Origin: a virus | Virus record (IMG/VR): IMGVR_UViG_3300005532_000244 | Location: 1-64,000 of that record | Length of the DNA: 64,000 nucleotides | Direction: 5' to 3' (one strand) | Shown: positions 41,242-50,430 of the stretch, in pieces | How the letters are laid out: each line of letters opens with the position of its first letter | Position numbering within the stretch: position 1 is the stretch's first letter | Notes under the pieces: model-generated | Databases searched by the model: none | Told to the model about the DNA's origin: nothing | What the model saw: the letters and a program-made list of their open reading frames with translations, nothing else | Translations under genes and position numbers: made by a program

Positions 41242-41753
41242 GCCGGATCAGCGTCCGCAACGGCGTCGCCGAACTGCTCGCGAGCCTCGTCGACGACAGC
41301 GGCGGCCCAATGTTCCGGGCCGTGTACTCGGTGATGCCGACCCGGATCGATAAGACGCTCACACCGGCCGCGTTCGTGATGCTGCCCAAACACAACCGGC
41401 GCCGCTACGGGCCCAACCAGAAGCACGCCGACTACATCGGGCAGGCCAGGGTGATGTACGCAGCACCGTCGGTCGGCTGGGAGTCTCCGGCCGCCGGCCA
41501 GACGCTCTGGGAGACCCCGGCCGGTGAGCCGCAGGCCGCCTTCGACGAGTGGCTGGACACGTTCGCCCGGGCGCTCGAGCAGAACAAGCACTTCCCGCAG
41601 AACCAACCCGAGGCCGGGGTGCAGACGATCCAGATCGGCGAGGGCGGCGACGGGATCGACATCGTCACCAGCGAGCCCGAGCTCGAAGCGAACCTGCTCG
41701 TGCTGTCGGCGCTCGTGAGCTTCCCGATCGCCGAGCAGATCCTCGGCGTCTGA
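41238..41753 (+). CDS. Tail terminator-like protein
   Basis: Encodes 171 residues. Gene order (connector, gp10-like, this, tail tube) and size fit the tail terminator that caps the tube. Segments VRNGVAELLASLVDDSGG and LEANLLVLSALVSFPIAEQI support a compact alpha-beta fold. No diagnostic motif, so order is the main evidence. Confidence 0.6.
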   Translation: MSRISVRNGVAELLASLVDDSGGPMFRAVYSVMPTRIDKTLTPAAFVMLPKHNRRRYGPNQKHADYIGQARVMYAAPSVGWESPAAGQTLWETPAGEPQAAFDEWLDTFARALEQNKHFPQNQPEAGVQTIQIGEGGDGIDIVTSEPELEANLLVLSALVSFPIAEQILGV

Positions 41754-41773
41754 CCCGCGAAGGAGCGACTCCT

Positions 41774-41968
41774 GTGAAGCAGATCCGTAACACCAATCCG
41801 GTGCGGCATCTCGTCCCTGAGATCGGCATCGAGGCCGACCCGGGCGAGACTTGCCGCGTTCCCGCCGGCGCGCCGATCCCCGAAGGGTGGGAGCTCGTCG
41901 AGGCGGAGAAGAAGACGACCCGCAAGCCGCCGGCCGCCACGGCTGACGCGAAGGAGGAGACCGACTGA
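41774..41968 (+). CDS. Small tail-module protein
   Basis: Encodes 64 residues: MKQIRNTNPVRHLVPEIGIE then ETCRVPAGAPIPEGWELVEA and a Lys/Ala-rich tail. GTG start with AAGGAG eight bases upstream. Short proteins of this type often precede the tail tube gene. Unknown role. Confidence 0.6.
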   Translation: MKQIRNTNPVRHLVPEIGIEADPGETCRVPAGAPIPEGWELVEAEKKTTRKPPAATADAKEETD

Positions 41969-42903
41969 TGGCCGGCTTGAAGCTCAGTTCCACCAGGTTC
42001 CTCGGCATCGCCAAGGAGTCGACGTACGGCACGCCCGTCACGACCGGCATCCGCTGGCTGCCGATGAAGAACCCCGACACCGAAGGGGAGATCAAGTACC
42101 AGCTCGACCAGGGGATGCGCGGCGTCGCCGCGAAGACGTTCGGCGCCTACGCCGGCGTGCAGGACGGCAAGTTCTCCTACGACCTCGACTGGTACGTCAC
42201 CGACACGCCGCAGCTGCTCGCCTGCATCCTCGGGCCCGACGCGGTCACCGGCACCTCGGCGCCGTACACGCACACGTTCAAGCTCGCCACCGGGGAGCCG
42301 GCGTCGCTGACGCTTCAGGACTTCGACGGCCTCGAGCAGTGGCAGTACCCGGGCTCGTACCTTTCGCAGGCGTCGTTCAAGCTCGACAGCGAGGGTGGCC
42401 TGTCCTGCTCGGTGCAGGGCAACGGGTTCTTCCCGACCAGCGTTGCGACCTCGACGCCGACGTTCGCGGCCGAGCCGTACTTCCTCGGCTGGGAGACCGC
42501 GCTCACGATCGGCGGCAGCCCGAACGCCAGACTCGTGTCGATGCAGCTCGACCTGAAACGTGCGCTGACGATCCGCTGGTCGGCGAACAGCACCCAGCAG
42601 CCGCGCTTCGTGTTCGTCGGGCCGCTCGACGTCTCCGGAAAGGTCACCTTCGACATCGAAGACGACACCGAGCTCAACTACTTCGTCAACAACACGCAGC
42701 CGACGTTCCAGGCGCTACTCACCCAGCCGACGACGACGAACACCGTCAAGTTCCTGATGTCGAAGTGCGCGTTCACGCAGGCGAAGCGCACAACCTCGAA
42801 GGACTGGGTGCAGGTCGACGCGTCGATCGAGGGCATCTACAACGCCACCGACGCCGGCCCGATCCAGATCGCCGTCGGAAACGCACAGAGCACGGCCTAC
42901 TAG
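41968..42903 (+). CDS. Major tail tube protein
   Basis: Encodes 311 residues. N-terminal GIAKESTYGTPVTTGIRWLP, the central CSVQGNGFFPTSVATSTPTF and beta-rich body fit siphovirus tail tube proteins. It lies directly before the gpG/gpGT pair and the tape measure gene. The tube stacks as hexameric rings around the tape measure. Confidence 0.83.
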   Translation: MAGLKLSSTRFLGIAKESTYGTPVTTGIRWLPMKNPDTEGEIKYQLDQGMRGVAAKTFGAYAGVQDGKFSYDLDWYVTDTPQLLACILGPDAVTGTSAPYTHTFKLATGEPASLTLQDFDGLEQWQYPGSYLSQASFKLDSEGGLSCSVQGNGFFPTSVATSTPTFAAEPYFLGWETALTIGGSPNARLVSMQLDLKRALTIRWSANSTQQPRFVFVGPLDVSGKVTFDIEDDTELNYFVNNTQPTFQALLTQPTTTNTVKFLMSKCAFTQAKRTTSKDWVQVDASIEGIYNATDAGPIQIAVGNAQSTAY

Positions 42904-42924
42904 CCGTAGAAGGAGCCGCCAGAC

Positions 42925-43359
42925 ATGGCCCACGAAAAGCTGGTCAGAATCGACCTCTCCGAGACGGAGATCCCGCAGCCGTGCGCGTTGCACGCGAAGC
43001 GGGGCTTCCAGTCCGATTGCGACGACTGCGAAGCGACCGACCCGGTGCCCGGGGTGATCCCGGAGCTCGTCGGCTTGTTCGTCGAGATCCAGAACCCGAA
43101 CGTGCTCCCGTACGGCAAGACGAAGGAGCTGTTCGCGACGAAGGAAGGCCAGACGGTCGGCGACTACAAGGAGCAGGTCGTCGCGCCGCTGATCACCGCC
43201 TGGAACGTCACCGACGCGGAGACCGGCGACGAGCTGCCGCTCCCTTCACAGGATCCGCGGTCGCTCGACCGGGCGATCGACGTGGTCACACCGGTGTTCG
43301 ACCGGATTGTGAAGCTGCGCCGCGAGCGGGCCGTCCCAAAAGAGAACGCGACCTCGTAA
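42925..43359 (+). CDS. Tail assembly chaperone gpG
   Basis: Encodes 144 residues from the unshifted frame. Acidic helical protein (VTPVFDRIVKLRRERAVPKE at the end) with an N-terminal CALHAKRGFQSDCDDC zinc-like motif. Small size, position and a slippery CCCAAAA near the 3' end identify it as the G chaperone that coats the tape measure during tail assembly. Confidence 0.82.
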   Translation: MAHEKLVRIDLSETEIPQPCALHAKRGFQSDCDDCEATDPVPGVIPELVGLFVEIQNPNVLPYGKTKELFATKEGQTVGDYKEQVVAPLITAWNVTDAETGDELPLPSQDPRSLDRAIDVVTPVFDRIVKLRRERAVPKENATS

Positions 43360-43544
43360 AGACCAAGCTCCAAGGCCGCGAGTCGGAGTTCCGTCCGCAC
43401 CCGTGGCCGCAGAGCTGGCTCGACTTCTACATCTGCCGTGAGATGCACTGGACATACGAGGAGCTCGAGCGGCAGCCGGCCCACCGGATCGCGGAGCTGC
43501 TCGAGTACCTCGAGCTCGAAGGCGAGATAGATGGCAGCGGGTGA
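42925..43544 (+). CDS. Frameshifted tail chaperone gpGT
   Basis: A -1 shift on C CCA AAA (43335-43341) after codon 139 joins gpG to a second frame of 67 codons (RERDLVKTKLQGRESEFRPH, then WLDFYICREMHWTYEELERQ), making a product of about 206 residues. The T part normally binds the tail tube subunits. Its end overlaps the tape measure start by 14 bases. The ratio of G to GT sets tail assembly. Confidence 0.85.
43335..43341 (+). promoter_or_regulatory. -1 ribosomal frameshift site CCCAAAA
   Basis: In the gpG frame it reads C CCA AAA G; slippage re-pairs as CCC AAA and continues AGA GAA CGC. The heptamer fits the X XXY YYZ consensus and lies six codons before the gpG stop, exactly where lambda-like phages place it. 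No stimulatory structure was analysed. Confidence 0.88.
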
Positions 43545-46500
43545 CATCGTTCAGCGCGGGCTGAGCCTCGAGGTTCAGGCCGATGATCTCGCCTCCGGGA
43601 CGCTCAACGCGGTCGCGGACGAGCTCGAGCAGTTACAGGCGCGCGCCGAGACGGCGTTCGGCGCGATCGCGATGTCCGGCGAGAACGCGGCGTCTTCGCT
43701 CGCCGACTCGGCGAACCTGTTCGCGCCGGAATGGGAGACCCAGCTTGAGGCGTTGCAGGAGTTCGCCGACGGCGTGTTCTCCGGGATGCAAGACCTGGCG
43801 GCGACCGTGGCCTCGGCGATGTCGGCGTCGGCGGGCACGATCAGCGAGTCGTGGCTATCCGCACTCGACGACCTGAAAGGCGGAGCGTCGACCGCCGAAG
43901 GCGCGCTTGAGGGGCTGCAAGGCGACATGGAGACGACCGCCTCGATCGCGGACTCGACGGCCGGTGACATCGCGGAGGCGTACTCCGGCGACGCGCTCGC
44001 TCTCGACGCTGGGGCGGGGTCGCTCGACGACCTGCAAACACAGATGGAGGCGACGGCCGGGACGGCCGCTTCGACCGCCGGCGAGATCTCGGGCGCCTAC
44101 GACGGGGACGCGCTCGGCCTCGACGCTGGCGCCGGCAGCCTGAAGTCGCTGCAGTCGGAGATGAAGTCGACCTCGAAGACCGCGAGCTCGACGGCGGCCG
44201 ACATCGGCAAGTCGTACTCGACGAACACGCTTGGCCTCGACGCGGGCGCGGTCGATCTGAAGGCGCTGCGCGGCGAAATGGACACCACAGTGGAGACCGC
44301 GAGGACCGACGCGAAAGCGATCTCGGACGCGTTCGCCGGTGCTGGCGTCGGTGCTGGGGCGACCGGTGCGGAGGAGGTTGCGGCGGGCGCCGCTGCCGGC
44401 GGGACACCAGGGATCGCGTTCGGCAAAGACGCGAAGGGCGGAGGCAAGGGGTTCAAGATCCCGGCGCCGTCGATCGGGTCGCTGATGACGGGCGGGATCA
44501 CCGCGGCGATCGGGCTCGGCGCCGTCGACCTCGGGATCAACCAGCTCGAAGGGCTCGAGGCGTTGAAGGCGCAGACGGGCATGTCGTGGACGCAGACGCT
44601 GACGACCGCGGCGGCGGCGCGCGGGGTCGGGCTCGGCAGCGACCAGATCCAGCGGCTGATCCAGCGGCTCGACACGAACATCGGCAAGCTCACCCAGAAG
44701 GACGTGACCGGTGCGCACACCGTCGAGGGGCAGGCGGTGTCGATGGGACTCGGCCGACAGGCGATCAACCCGGCCACCCTGAGAGCCGTCGTCGGCTCGA
44801 TCGGTAGCGGCGGCAATAGCGGGGCAGCGCTCGCGTTGAAGACGCTCGGCATCGGCCCCGACCAGCTGACGAACTTGTCGGCGCAGCAGCAACTCGCGGT
44901 GATCGCGTCGAAGCTCGACGGGATCAAGAACAACACGCTGCGCACCGCTGTCACGAACGAGCTGTTCGGCAAGGGCACCGACACCGCGAACCTGCTGGAG
45001 AAGTTCACGCTCGCGACGACCGAGGCGGAGAAGAACCTGCCGGCGGGGCTCGCGAAGGATCTGCAGATGACGCTCGGCTCCGGCGGCAAGAGCATGGTCG
45101 ACCTGCAGGAGCAGATGTTCTACCTCGAAGTCGAAATGTCGGCGTCGCTGATGAAGATGGTGCCGCTGCTGTCGAAGCTGCTCGGCGAGGCGGCGAAGCA
45201 CACGACGCTGCTGATGGACTTGGCGTTGGGCGGGGCGGCGGCGGGTGGCCTGAACAAGATCCTCGAGCACGGTCACGGCGGCAGTTCGATCAGCTCAATC
45301 ATCGATGGGATCATCAAGTCCACCGCAGGCAAGGTCGTCGGCACGGTGGGAGGCGGCCTGGGCGCCGCGCGCGTCGCCGGGTACGGCGGCGACCTTGCCG
45401 GCTACGGCGCCGAACTGCTCTCGAAAGCGCTTGGCCCGATCGGGATCGGCGCGGCGATGCTCGCGAACCCGGACTCGATGGCGAACGACACGAGCAAGTT
45501 CGCGCTCATGTGGCAGCGCGTCGTCGCGCCGCACGTCGGCACAGGCAAGAAGTTCACGCAGAAGGACTCGGTGCAAGCGATCGAGACCGCCGCCAGAATC
45601 TTCGGGCTCAACCCGCAGGCGATGCTCTCCGACAGCTACGCGGAAGCGACGCTCAACCCGAACGCGCACAACAAGGGCTCGGGCGCAACCGGCAACTTCC
45701 AGTTCATCCCGTCGACGTGGGCGTCCGACACGAAGCGGATCCTCGGCCAGTCGCTGCCGATGAGCGCCGCGTCCAATCCGTGGATCTCGTCGTTCATCGC
45801 GGCGGCGGCGATGAAGCACAGCGGCATCGGGGGACAGAAGAACTCGCAGACGGCGCTCGCCGACATGCTGAAGAACTTCGAGAATCCCGGCGGCAGCTTC
45901 TCGAACCCGAAGACCGGTCTCGGCGGCGACTGGTCGCGAGGCGTGCCGTTCCTGCAGACCCTCGAAGGCGACCTCACCAAAGCCTCGACGGCGGCGAAGA
46001 CGAAAGCGCCGCAGGTCAAGCAGCCGGTCGACCAGATGCTGCAGCAGCTGATCACCGACGCGAAGAAGCACACAGCCGAGTTCCCGCCCGCGATCGAGCT
46101 CGGCCTCACCCAGGCTGAGACCTATCTGAAAAAGCACAAGGGGCCGTTCACGACCGCTGGCCGGGAACTAATGAAAGGGCTCGAGCAGGGCCTCGAGAAC
46201 GAGATCCCTGTGCTCGAGGGGGAGGCGAAGAAGATCGCCGACCAGCTCGAGGCGACTCTGAAGGCGGCGTTGAAGGTGAAGTCGCCGTCGGAGATGACCG
46301 CGGAGATCGGCGACAACCTGATGGCCGGGCTGGGCGTCGGGATGCAGAGGTCGACCAGCGCCGCCGCCGAGGTGGCCGCGCGGAGCGCGCTCAGCGTCGC
46401 CGGCGCGCTCGGGACCGCCACGCCCGGTGGACCTGCAGGCGGCGGCGAGCAGACGATCATCATCCAGCTCGATAGCGCCGAGGTCGGTCGCGTCCTCAAC

Positions 46501-46545
46501 CGGCAGCTGCACGGCACCGTGAAGTTGCTCGCGAAGATCAACTAA
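43531..46545 (+). CDS. Tape measure protein with transglycosylase-like segment
   Basis: Encodes 1004 residues; sets tail length. Residues ~129-255 hold three to four repeats of about 41 residues around STAGDI..AYxGDALxLDAGAGSL. A hydrophobic region near 305-330 and 560-590 may insert in membrane. Residues ~697-730 (SYAEATLNPNAHNKGSGATG, NFQFIPSTW) resemble lytic transglycosylase SLT domains that open peptidoglycan for DNA entry. C-terminal helices (LKVKSPSEMTAEIGDNLMAG) are typical of this family. Confidence 0.93.
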   Translation: MAAGDIVQRGLSLEVQADDLASGTLNAVADELEQLQARAETAFGAIAMSGENAASSLADSANLFAPEWETQLEALQEFADGVFSGMQDLAATVASAMSASAGTISESWLSALDDLKGGASTAEGALEGLQGDMETTASIADSTAGDIAEAYSGDALALDAGAGSLDDLQTQMEATAGTAASTAGEISGAYDGDALGLDAGAGSLKSLQSEMKSTSKTASSTAADIGKSYSTNTLGLDAGAVDLKALRGEMDTTVETARTDAKAISDAFAGAGVGAGATGAEEVAAGAAAGGTPGIAFGKDAKGGGKGFKIPAPSIGSLMTGGITAAIGLGAVDLGINQLEGLEALKAQTGMSWTQTLTTAAAARGVGLGSDQIQRLIQRLDTNIGKLTQKDVTGAHTVEGQAVSMGLGRQAINPATLRAVVGSIGSGGNSGAALALKTLGIGPDQLTNLSAQQQLAVIASKLDGIKNNTLRTAVTNELFGKGTDTANLLEKFTLATTEAEKNLPAGLAKDLQMTLGSGGKSMVDLQEQMFYLEVEMSASLMKMVPLLSKLLGEAAKHTTLLMDLALGGAAAGGLNKILEHGHGGSSISSIIDGIIKSTAGKVVGTVGGGLGAARVAGYGGDLAGYGAELLSKALGPIGIGAAMLANPDSMANDTSKFALMWQRVVAPHVGTGKKFTQKDSVQAIETAARIFGLNPQAMLSDSYAEATLNPNAHNKGSGATGNFQFIPSTWASDTKRILGQSLPMSAASNPWISSFIAAAAMKHSGIGGQKNSQTALADMLKNFENPGGSFSNPKTGLGGDWSRGVPFLQTLEGDLTKASTAAKTKAPQVKQPVDQMLQQLITDAKKHTAEFPPAIELGLTQAETYLKKHKGPFTTAGRELMKGLEQGLENEIPVLEGEAKKIADQLEATLKAALKVKSPSEMTAEIGDNLMAGLGVGMQRSTSAAAEVAARSALSVAGALGTATPGGPAGGGEQTIIIQLDSAEVGRVLNRQLHGTVKLLAKIN

Positions 46546-46579
46546 CGCCCTATCCCGCTAGGAGCGGGAGACCAGGCGC

Positions 46580-47941
46580 ATGAGCGTCCCCGGCGGCTTT
46601 CAGATCACGATCGGCGGCGGCGACTACACCTCGTACGTCGACGTCACCACGATCGAGCTCGAGCAGAACCTCGCGATCATGCTCGACAAGTGCACCTTCA
46701 TCGTCGCGATCCCTGACCAGCAGATCTACCGGCCCAAGGCAGGCCAAGAGGTGATCGTTACCTCGCAGCTCGGCCGCGAGTTCGGCGGCATCATCGTCAC
46801 CCCCGAAGAAGACCAGGCCGGGTCGCCGACCCAGTTCGACTACAAGGTCACAACCCGCGACTACAGCTTCCTGCTCGACCGGCACGTCGCGTTCAAGGAA
46901 TACGCCGCCGACACGTACAGGTACGACCAGATCGTCGTCGATCTCGTCTCCACCTACGGCAAGCAAGACGGCTTCACGACCAACAACGTGCAGACGTCGT
47001 TCCAAGCGCCGTTCACGAGGTTCGACTATCAGCCGGTCGCGCAGTCGATCAACCTGATCGCCCAGCAGATCGCCTGGGGCTTCTACATCGACTACTACCG
47101 CGACGTTCACTTCTTCGACCGGGAGTCGTTCGCGTCGCCGCTGCCCGGCAACACGCTGCACGCCGACACTGACACCAGCATCATCGACGGCACATATGGG
47201 CCGCTCGGCGTTTACGGCGACCTGACGATCACCGAGGACATCTCGCAGCTGCGCGACCGTGTGTTCCTGCGCGGCCACAAGGTCACGGCCACGTACAACC
47301 GGACCGAAACGTTCACCGGCGACGGGACGACGACGTCGTTCGGGCTCACCTATGAGCCGTCGCACAACCTCGCCCAGAACTCGACGCTGACCGTCGGCGG
47401 CAGCCCGTACGCAATCGGGGCCGATCTCCGCGACGGCACGCCAGCGTCGACGACGCAGGACTTCACCGGCTACGTGAACTTCACCGGGCAGACGCTGCGC
47501 TTCAACGTCGCGCCCGCAAACGGTGCGACGATCGTGTTCACGTACAAACCGATGCTGCCGCTGGTCGTGATGGTCGAGGATCCGGCTAAGCAGAAGGCGA
47601 TGGCTGCAAGGATCGGGAACGGCAACGACGGTGTCTTCGAGTACGCGATCAGCGACCCGACTCTCTCAGCTGACGACTCGCAGCCGGCGGTCGCGCGCGG
47701 CCAGGAGCAGATCGTCAAGTACGGGAGCCCGCACTTTTCCGGCCAATTCACGAGCTATCTGCACGGCTGGAAGGCGGGCCAGTCGTTCACGTTGCGGTCG
47801 GCTCGGAGGATGAACGGCGAACTCGACGGGATGACGTTCTTCGTCACCAAGGTGACCAAGAAAGTGATCTCGCACCCGGTGAACACACAGCCGCTGTTTC
47901 AATCGACCGTCTACTTCAGCGACAGTGTGTACGTTTTCTAG
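46580..47941 (+). CDS. Tail tip/baseplate protein (Tal-like)
   Basis: Encodes 453 residues. N-terminal beta domain (GGDYTSYVDVTTIELEQNLA) and middle YQPVAQSINLIAQQIAWGFY match the phage tail hub fold. An insertion near 235-345 (TFTGDGTTTSFGLTYEPSHN) forms an extra beta domain. A small hairpin CCCGCT/AGCGGG (46554-46568) overlaps the GGGAG ribosome binding site and might modulate translation. First gene after the tape measure, as expected. Confidence 0.75.
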   Translation: MSVPGGFQITIGGGDYTSYVDVTTIELEQNLAIMLDKCTFIVAIPDQQIYRPKAGQEVIVTSQLGREFGGIIVTPEEDQAGSPTQFDYKVTTRDYSFLLDRHVAFKEYAADTYRYDQIVVDLVSTYGKQDGFTTNNVQTSFQAPFTRFDYQPVAQSINLIAQQIAWGFYIDYYRDVHFFDRESFASPLPGNTLHADTDTSIIDGTYGPLGVYGDLTITEDISQLRDRVFLRGHKVTATYNRTETFTGDGTTTSFGLTYEPSHNLAQNSTLTVGGSPYAIGADLRDGTPASTTQDFTGYVNFTGQTLRFNVAPANGATIVFTYKPMLPLVVMVEDPAKQKAMAARIGNGNDGVFEYAISDPTLSADDSQPAVARGQEQIVKYGSPHFSGQFTSYLHGWKAGQSFTLRSARRMNGELDGMTFFVTKVTKKVISHPVNTQPLFQSTVYFSDSVYVF

Positions 47942-47953
47942 GAGGGGCTCGCT

Positions 47954-48160
47954 GTGGCGCAGGAGGACATCGTCCCGCAGCTGCTCGCCGAGATCTTCAA
48001 TCGTGCGATCCCGGACCCGCTCGACGACAACAGCCCCTTGAACTCGTTCTCGGCGCCGGTCGACGGCGTGTCGCTCAGCGACACGGTGACCACAACGACC
48101 GCGACCGGGCCGTTCAAGTACGGCGTCGCGAAGTACGCCCGCTCCACCTACAAGCAGTGA
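47954..48160 (+). CDS. Small tail protein
   Basis: Encodes 68 residues: IVPQLLAEIFNRAIPDPLDD and SLSDTVTTTTATGPFKYGVA. GTG start with AGGAGG upstream. Short connector-like proteins are common between tail hub and fibre genes. Unknown role. Confidence 0.6.
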   Translation: MAQEDIVPQLLAEIFNRAIPDPLDDNSPLNSFSAPVDGVSLSDTVTTTTATGPFKYGVAKYARSTYKQ

Positions 48161-49347
48161 CCTCGCTCGAATCCGCTCTTGGCCTGCACGGACGGGCCCG
48201 CGTCAGCGTGCGCGAAGAAGACTCGGGGCTGCTCGTCTGCGAGCAGGTCTTCGACAACCTCGAGACCCAGTACGCGCTGAACAGCGTTGCGAGTTGGCTG
48301 GCTGGCGGAGCCGGCGTCGTCGCCCCGGCGGCTCCCGCCTACCTGGCGTTCGGGATCGGCCCGATTAACCTGCTTACCGCCAACCAGGCCGACCTTGAGT
48401 CGTCCGTTGCGGGCTGGCAGGCCGCGTCGAACTGCACCGTCGCGCAATCGTCGACGGTCTCCTGGGACGGCGTCTATAGCCTCGCGATCACCGCGAGCTC
48501 GGCGGCGTCGATGACGGCGACCACCTCGCCCGGTCTCGCCGGCGTGCCGGTCACGGCCGGCACCCAGTATTCGGCAAGCGCCCACGTGCGCGCCGGCGCG
48601 ACCGCGCGCAGCGCCGGCGTGAACATCGCCTGGTACGACGCCTCCGGGAACCTGCTCTCGACTTCGCCCGGCACGACCACCACGGACTCGTCGTCGGCTT
48701 GGACCCGTGTTGGTGTCATCGCGACAGCGCCGACGAACGCGGCGTTCGCCGCCGTCCAAGTCGCCGTGACCTCGCCCGCCAACGGCGAAATCCACTACGC
48801 CGACGGGATCCAGTTCGCCTACGCCCCCGACGGGCCGATGCCCTGGCAGGCAGGCGGACAGACGCTTACCCCCTCGGTGAACGACAGCGCGCTCTCGCAG
48901 GAGCGCTATCTCACCCGAGCGCAGGCCGACACCGGGTACACCCAGACGAGCCTCGCCGTGCTGCTGCACACCTATCAGACGACCGATCCGTCAGGGTCGT
49001 TCAGCGAGGCCGGGTTGTGGGACAGCGCGACGAAGACGGCGACGCTCGCCGCGCAGGCAAACCCGGGCGCTACGACGCTGACGCTCGCGGCGAGCGCGCC
49101 AGCAGTGTCCGCGGGGACGCAGCTCTTCTTCCCCGCCGTCGGCGAGTACGCGACCGTGGCGACCGCCGCGGCCGCTGGCGCGACAACTTGGACGCTCACA
49201 GACCAGCTGCTGCTCACTCACGCGAACGGGGCGACAGTCAGCGTGATGTCGGGGAACCTGTGGGCGCACGTCGCGCTCACCGGCGTCTCGAAAACCGGCA
49301 CCCAGCTCCTTAGTTTGCAGTGGGAGATCGCGGTCGTCGGTTCCTGA
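48157..49347 (+). CDS. Minor tail protein with carbohydrate-binding-like domain
   Basis: Encodes 396 residues. Residues ~80-225 look like a CBM4/9-type jelly roll (LESSVAGWQAASNCTVAQSS, AGTQYSASAHVRAGATA, IHYADGIQFAYAPDG). The C-terminal part (LHTYQTTDPSGSFSEAGLWD, GNLWAHVALTGVSKTGTQLL) resembles tail fibre N-domains. Likely contributes to host surface recognition. GTG start coupled to the previous gene. Confidence 0.68.
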   Translation: MTSLESALGLHGRARVSVREEDSGLLVCEQVFDNLETQYALNSVASWLAGGAGVVAPAAPAYLAFGIGPINLLTANQADLESSVAGWQAASNCTVAQSSTVSWDGVYSLAITASSAASMTATTSPGLAGVPVTAGTQYSASAHVRAGATARSAGVNIAWYDASGNLLSTSPGTTTTDSSSAWTRVGVIATAPTNAAFAAVQVAVTSPANGEIHYADGIQFAYAPDGPMPWQAGGQTLTPSVNDSALSQERYLTRAQADTGYTQTSLAVLLHTYQTTDPSGSFSEAGLWDSATKTATLAAQANPGATTLTLAASAPAVSAGTQLFFPAVGEYATVATAAAAGATTWTLTDQLLLTHANGATVSVMSGNLWAHVALTGVSKTGTQLLSLQWEIAVVGS

Positions 49348-49350
49348 GCG

Positions 49351-50430
49351 ATGGGCCTCTACAAGTCGACAGACCAGAGCGGGCAGCCGCTCAACACGAT
49401 CTACGCCGAGGACGTCGGCCAGTTCGTCGACCTGCTCGGCGGCCAGCGCGACGGTGGCGCGCTCTCGCTGCTCGGTCCGCTCGGCGCGCCGGCGGCGCCG
49501 ACGATCACCAAGCAGTCCGGATCGATCACCGGGACCGGCTACCAGTGGGGGATCTACTGGATCACCGGTGTGATGGACGGCACCGGCGGTGCGCATGTCA
49601 CCGGCCGCACGCTCGCCGGCACGCTGTCGGCGGCGACGTCGCTGAGCGCGCAGGAGGCGACGGTCGCGCTCGGCGGGATCACACCGCCGACCGGGGCGAT
49701 CGGCTGGGGCGTCGTCCGCAACAAGAGCGGCGGCTCCTCGTGGTTCGAGGTGCCGGGGTCGGAGCAGTTCCTGTCGATCGCGGGGACGATGCCGTCGAGT
49801 TTCGTCGACAACGTCGCGGACGCGTCGCTTGTCACCGCGACCCCCGCGGCGAACACGACCGGGACCACGCTCTCCGGCGCGATCGGCTGCGCCTACTCGA
49901 CAACGCTCCCGGGCCTCAACGCGAAGTTCCCGTCGGGCACGCCGCCGGAAGGCGCGCTCGGCATGATCGCCACCCCGACCGGCAACCCGATCCCGCTCAT
50001 CTACGACGCGAACGCCGGCCACTGGTACTCGCCGCCGCTGATGACGACCGGGTTCTCGTTCAGCAACGGCAACACCGGCGCCGCCGTGGGCGTGGACAGC
50101 GAGGGCGCCGGAATGCTCGACTACCGGCCCTGCCGTGACGGCGGCCTCGGCCTTCAGGTCAAAGGGCTCGCCTACCAGGTCGGCAACTCGACCGGGAACA
50201 CGACGACCATTCAGCTCGCCGGCTACTTCTTCAACGGCACCACCGTCGGGACCGCCACCTATCTCGTCCACACGACCGCCGCGACGGCCGTCAACTTCAA
50301 CGACGACTGGACGACGATCGTCAACCCCGGCAGCGCGAACACCTACGACGCAGTCATCTTCGCCGCCCAGATCACCGGCACGAACGCAACCGCCGGCCTG
50401 ACCGCGTACGAGGCGAGATATATCGGATGA
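49351..50430 (+). CDS. Tail fibre-like protein
   Basis: Encodes 359 residues, Gly/Thr/Ala-rich. Middle strands (GIYWITGVMDGTGGAHVTGR; IGWGVVRNKSGGSSWFEVPG) and a C-terminal beta domain (FSFSNGNTGAAVGVDSEGAG, VHTTAATAVNFNDDWTTIVN) suggest a trimeric fibre or receptor-binding tip. It is followed by a fibre-assembly-like gene. Confidence 0.62.
   Translation: MGLYKSTDQSGQPLNTIYAEDVGQFVDLLGGQRDGGALSLLGPLGAPAAPTITKQSGSITGTGYQWGIYWITGVMDGTGGAHVTGRTLAGTLSAATSLSAQEATVALGGITPPTGAIGWGVVRNKSGGSSWFEVPGSEQFLSIAGTMPSSFVDNVADASLVTATPAANTTGTTLSGAIGCAYSTTLPGLNAKFPSGTPPEGALGMIATPTGNPIPLIYDANAGHWYSPPLMTTGFSFSNGNTGAAVGVDSEGAGMLDYRPCRDGGLGLQVKGLAYQVGNSTGNTTTIQLAGYFFNGTTVGTATYLVHTTAATAVNFNDDWTTIVNPGSANTYDAVIFAAQITGTNATAGLTAYEARYIG

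Noticed and set aside
39884-41395. 503-codon minus-strand frame
   Set aside because: Runs opposite three coupled connector and tail-completion genes with good motifs; Arg-rich artefact.
43855-45276. 473-codon minus-strand frame opposite the tape measure gene
   Set aside because: Arg-rich composition typical of antisense reading; no ribosome binding site or motif.
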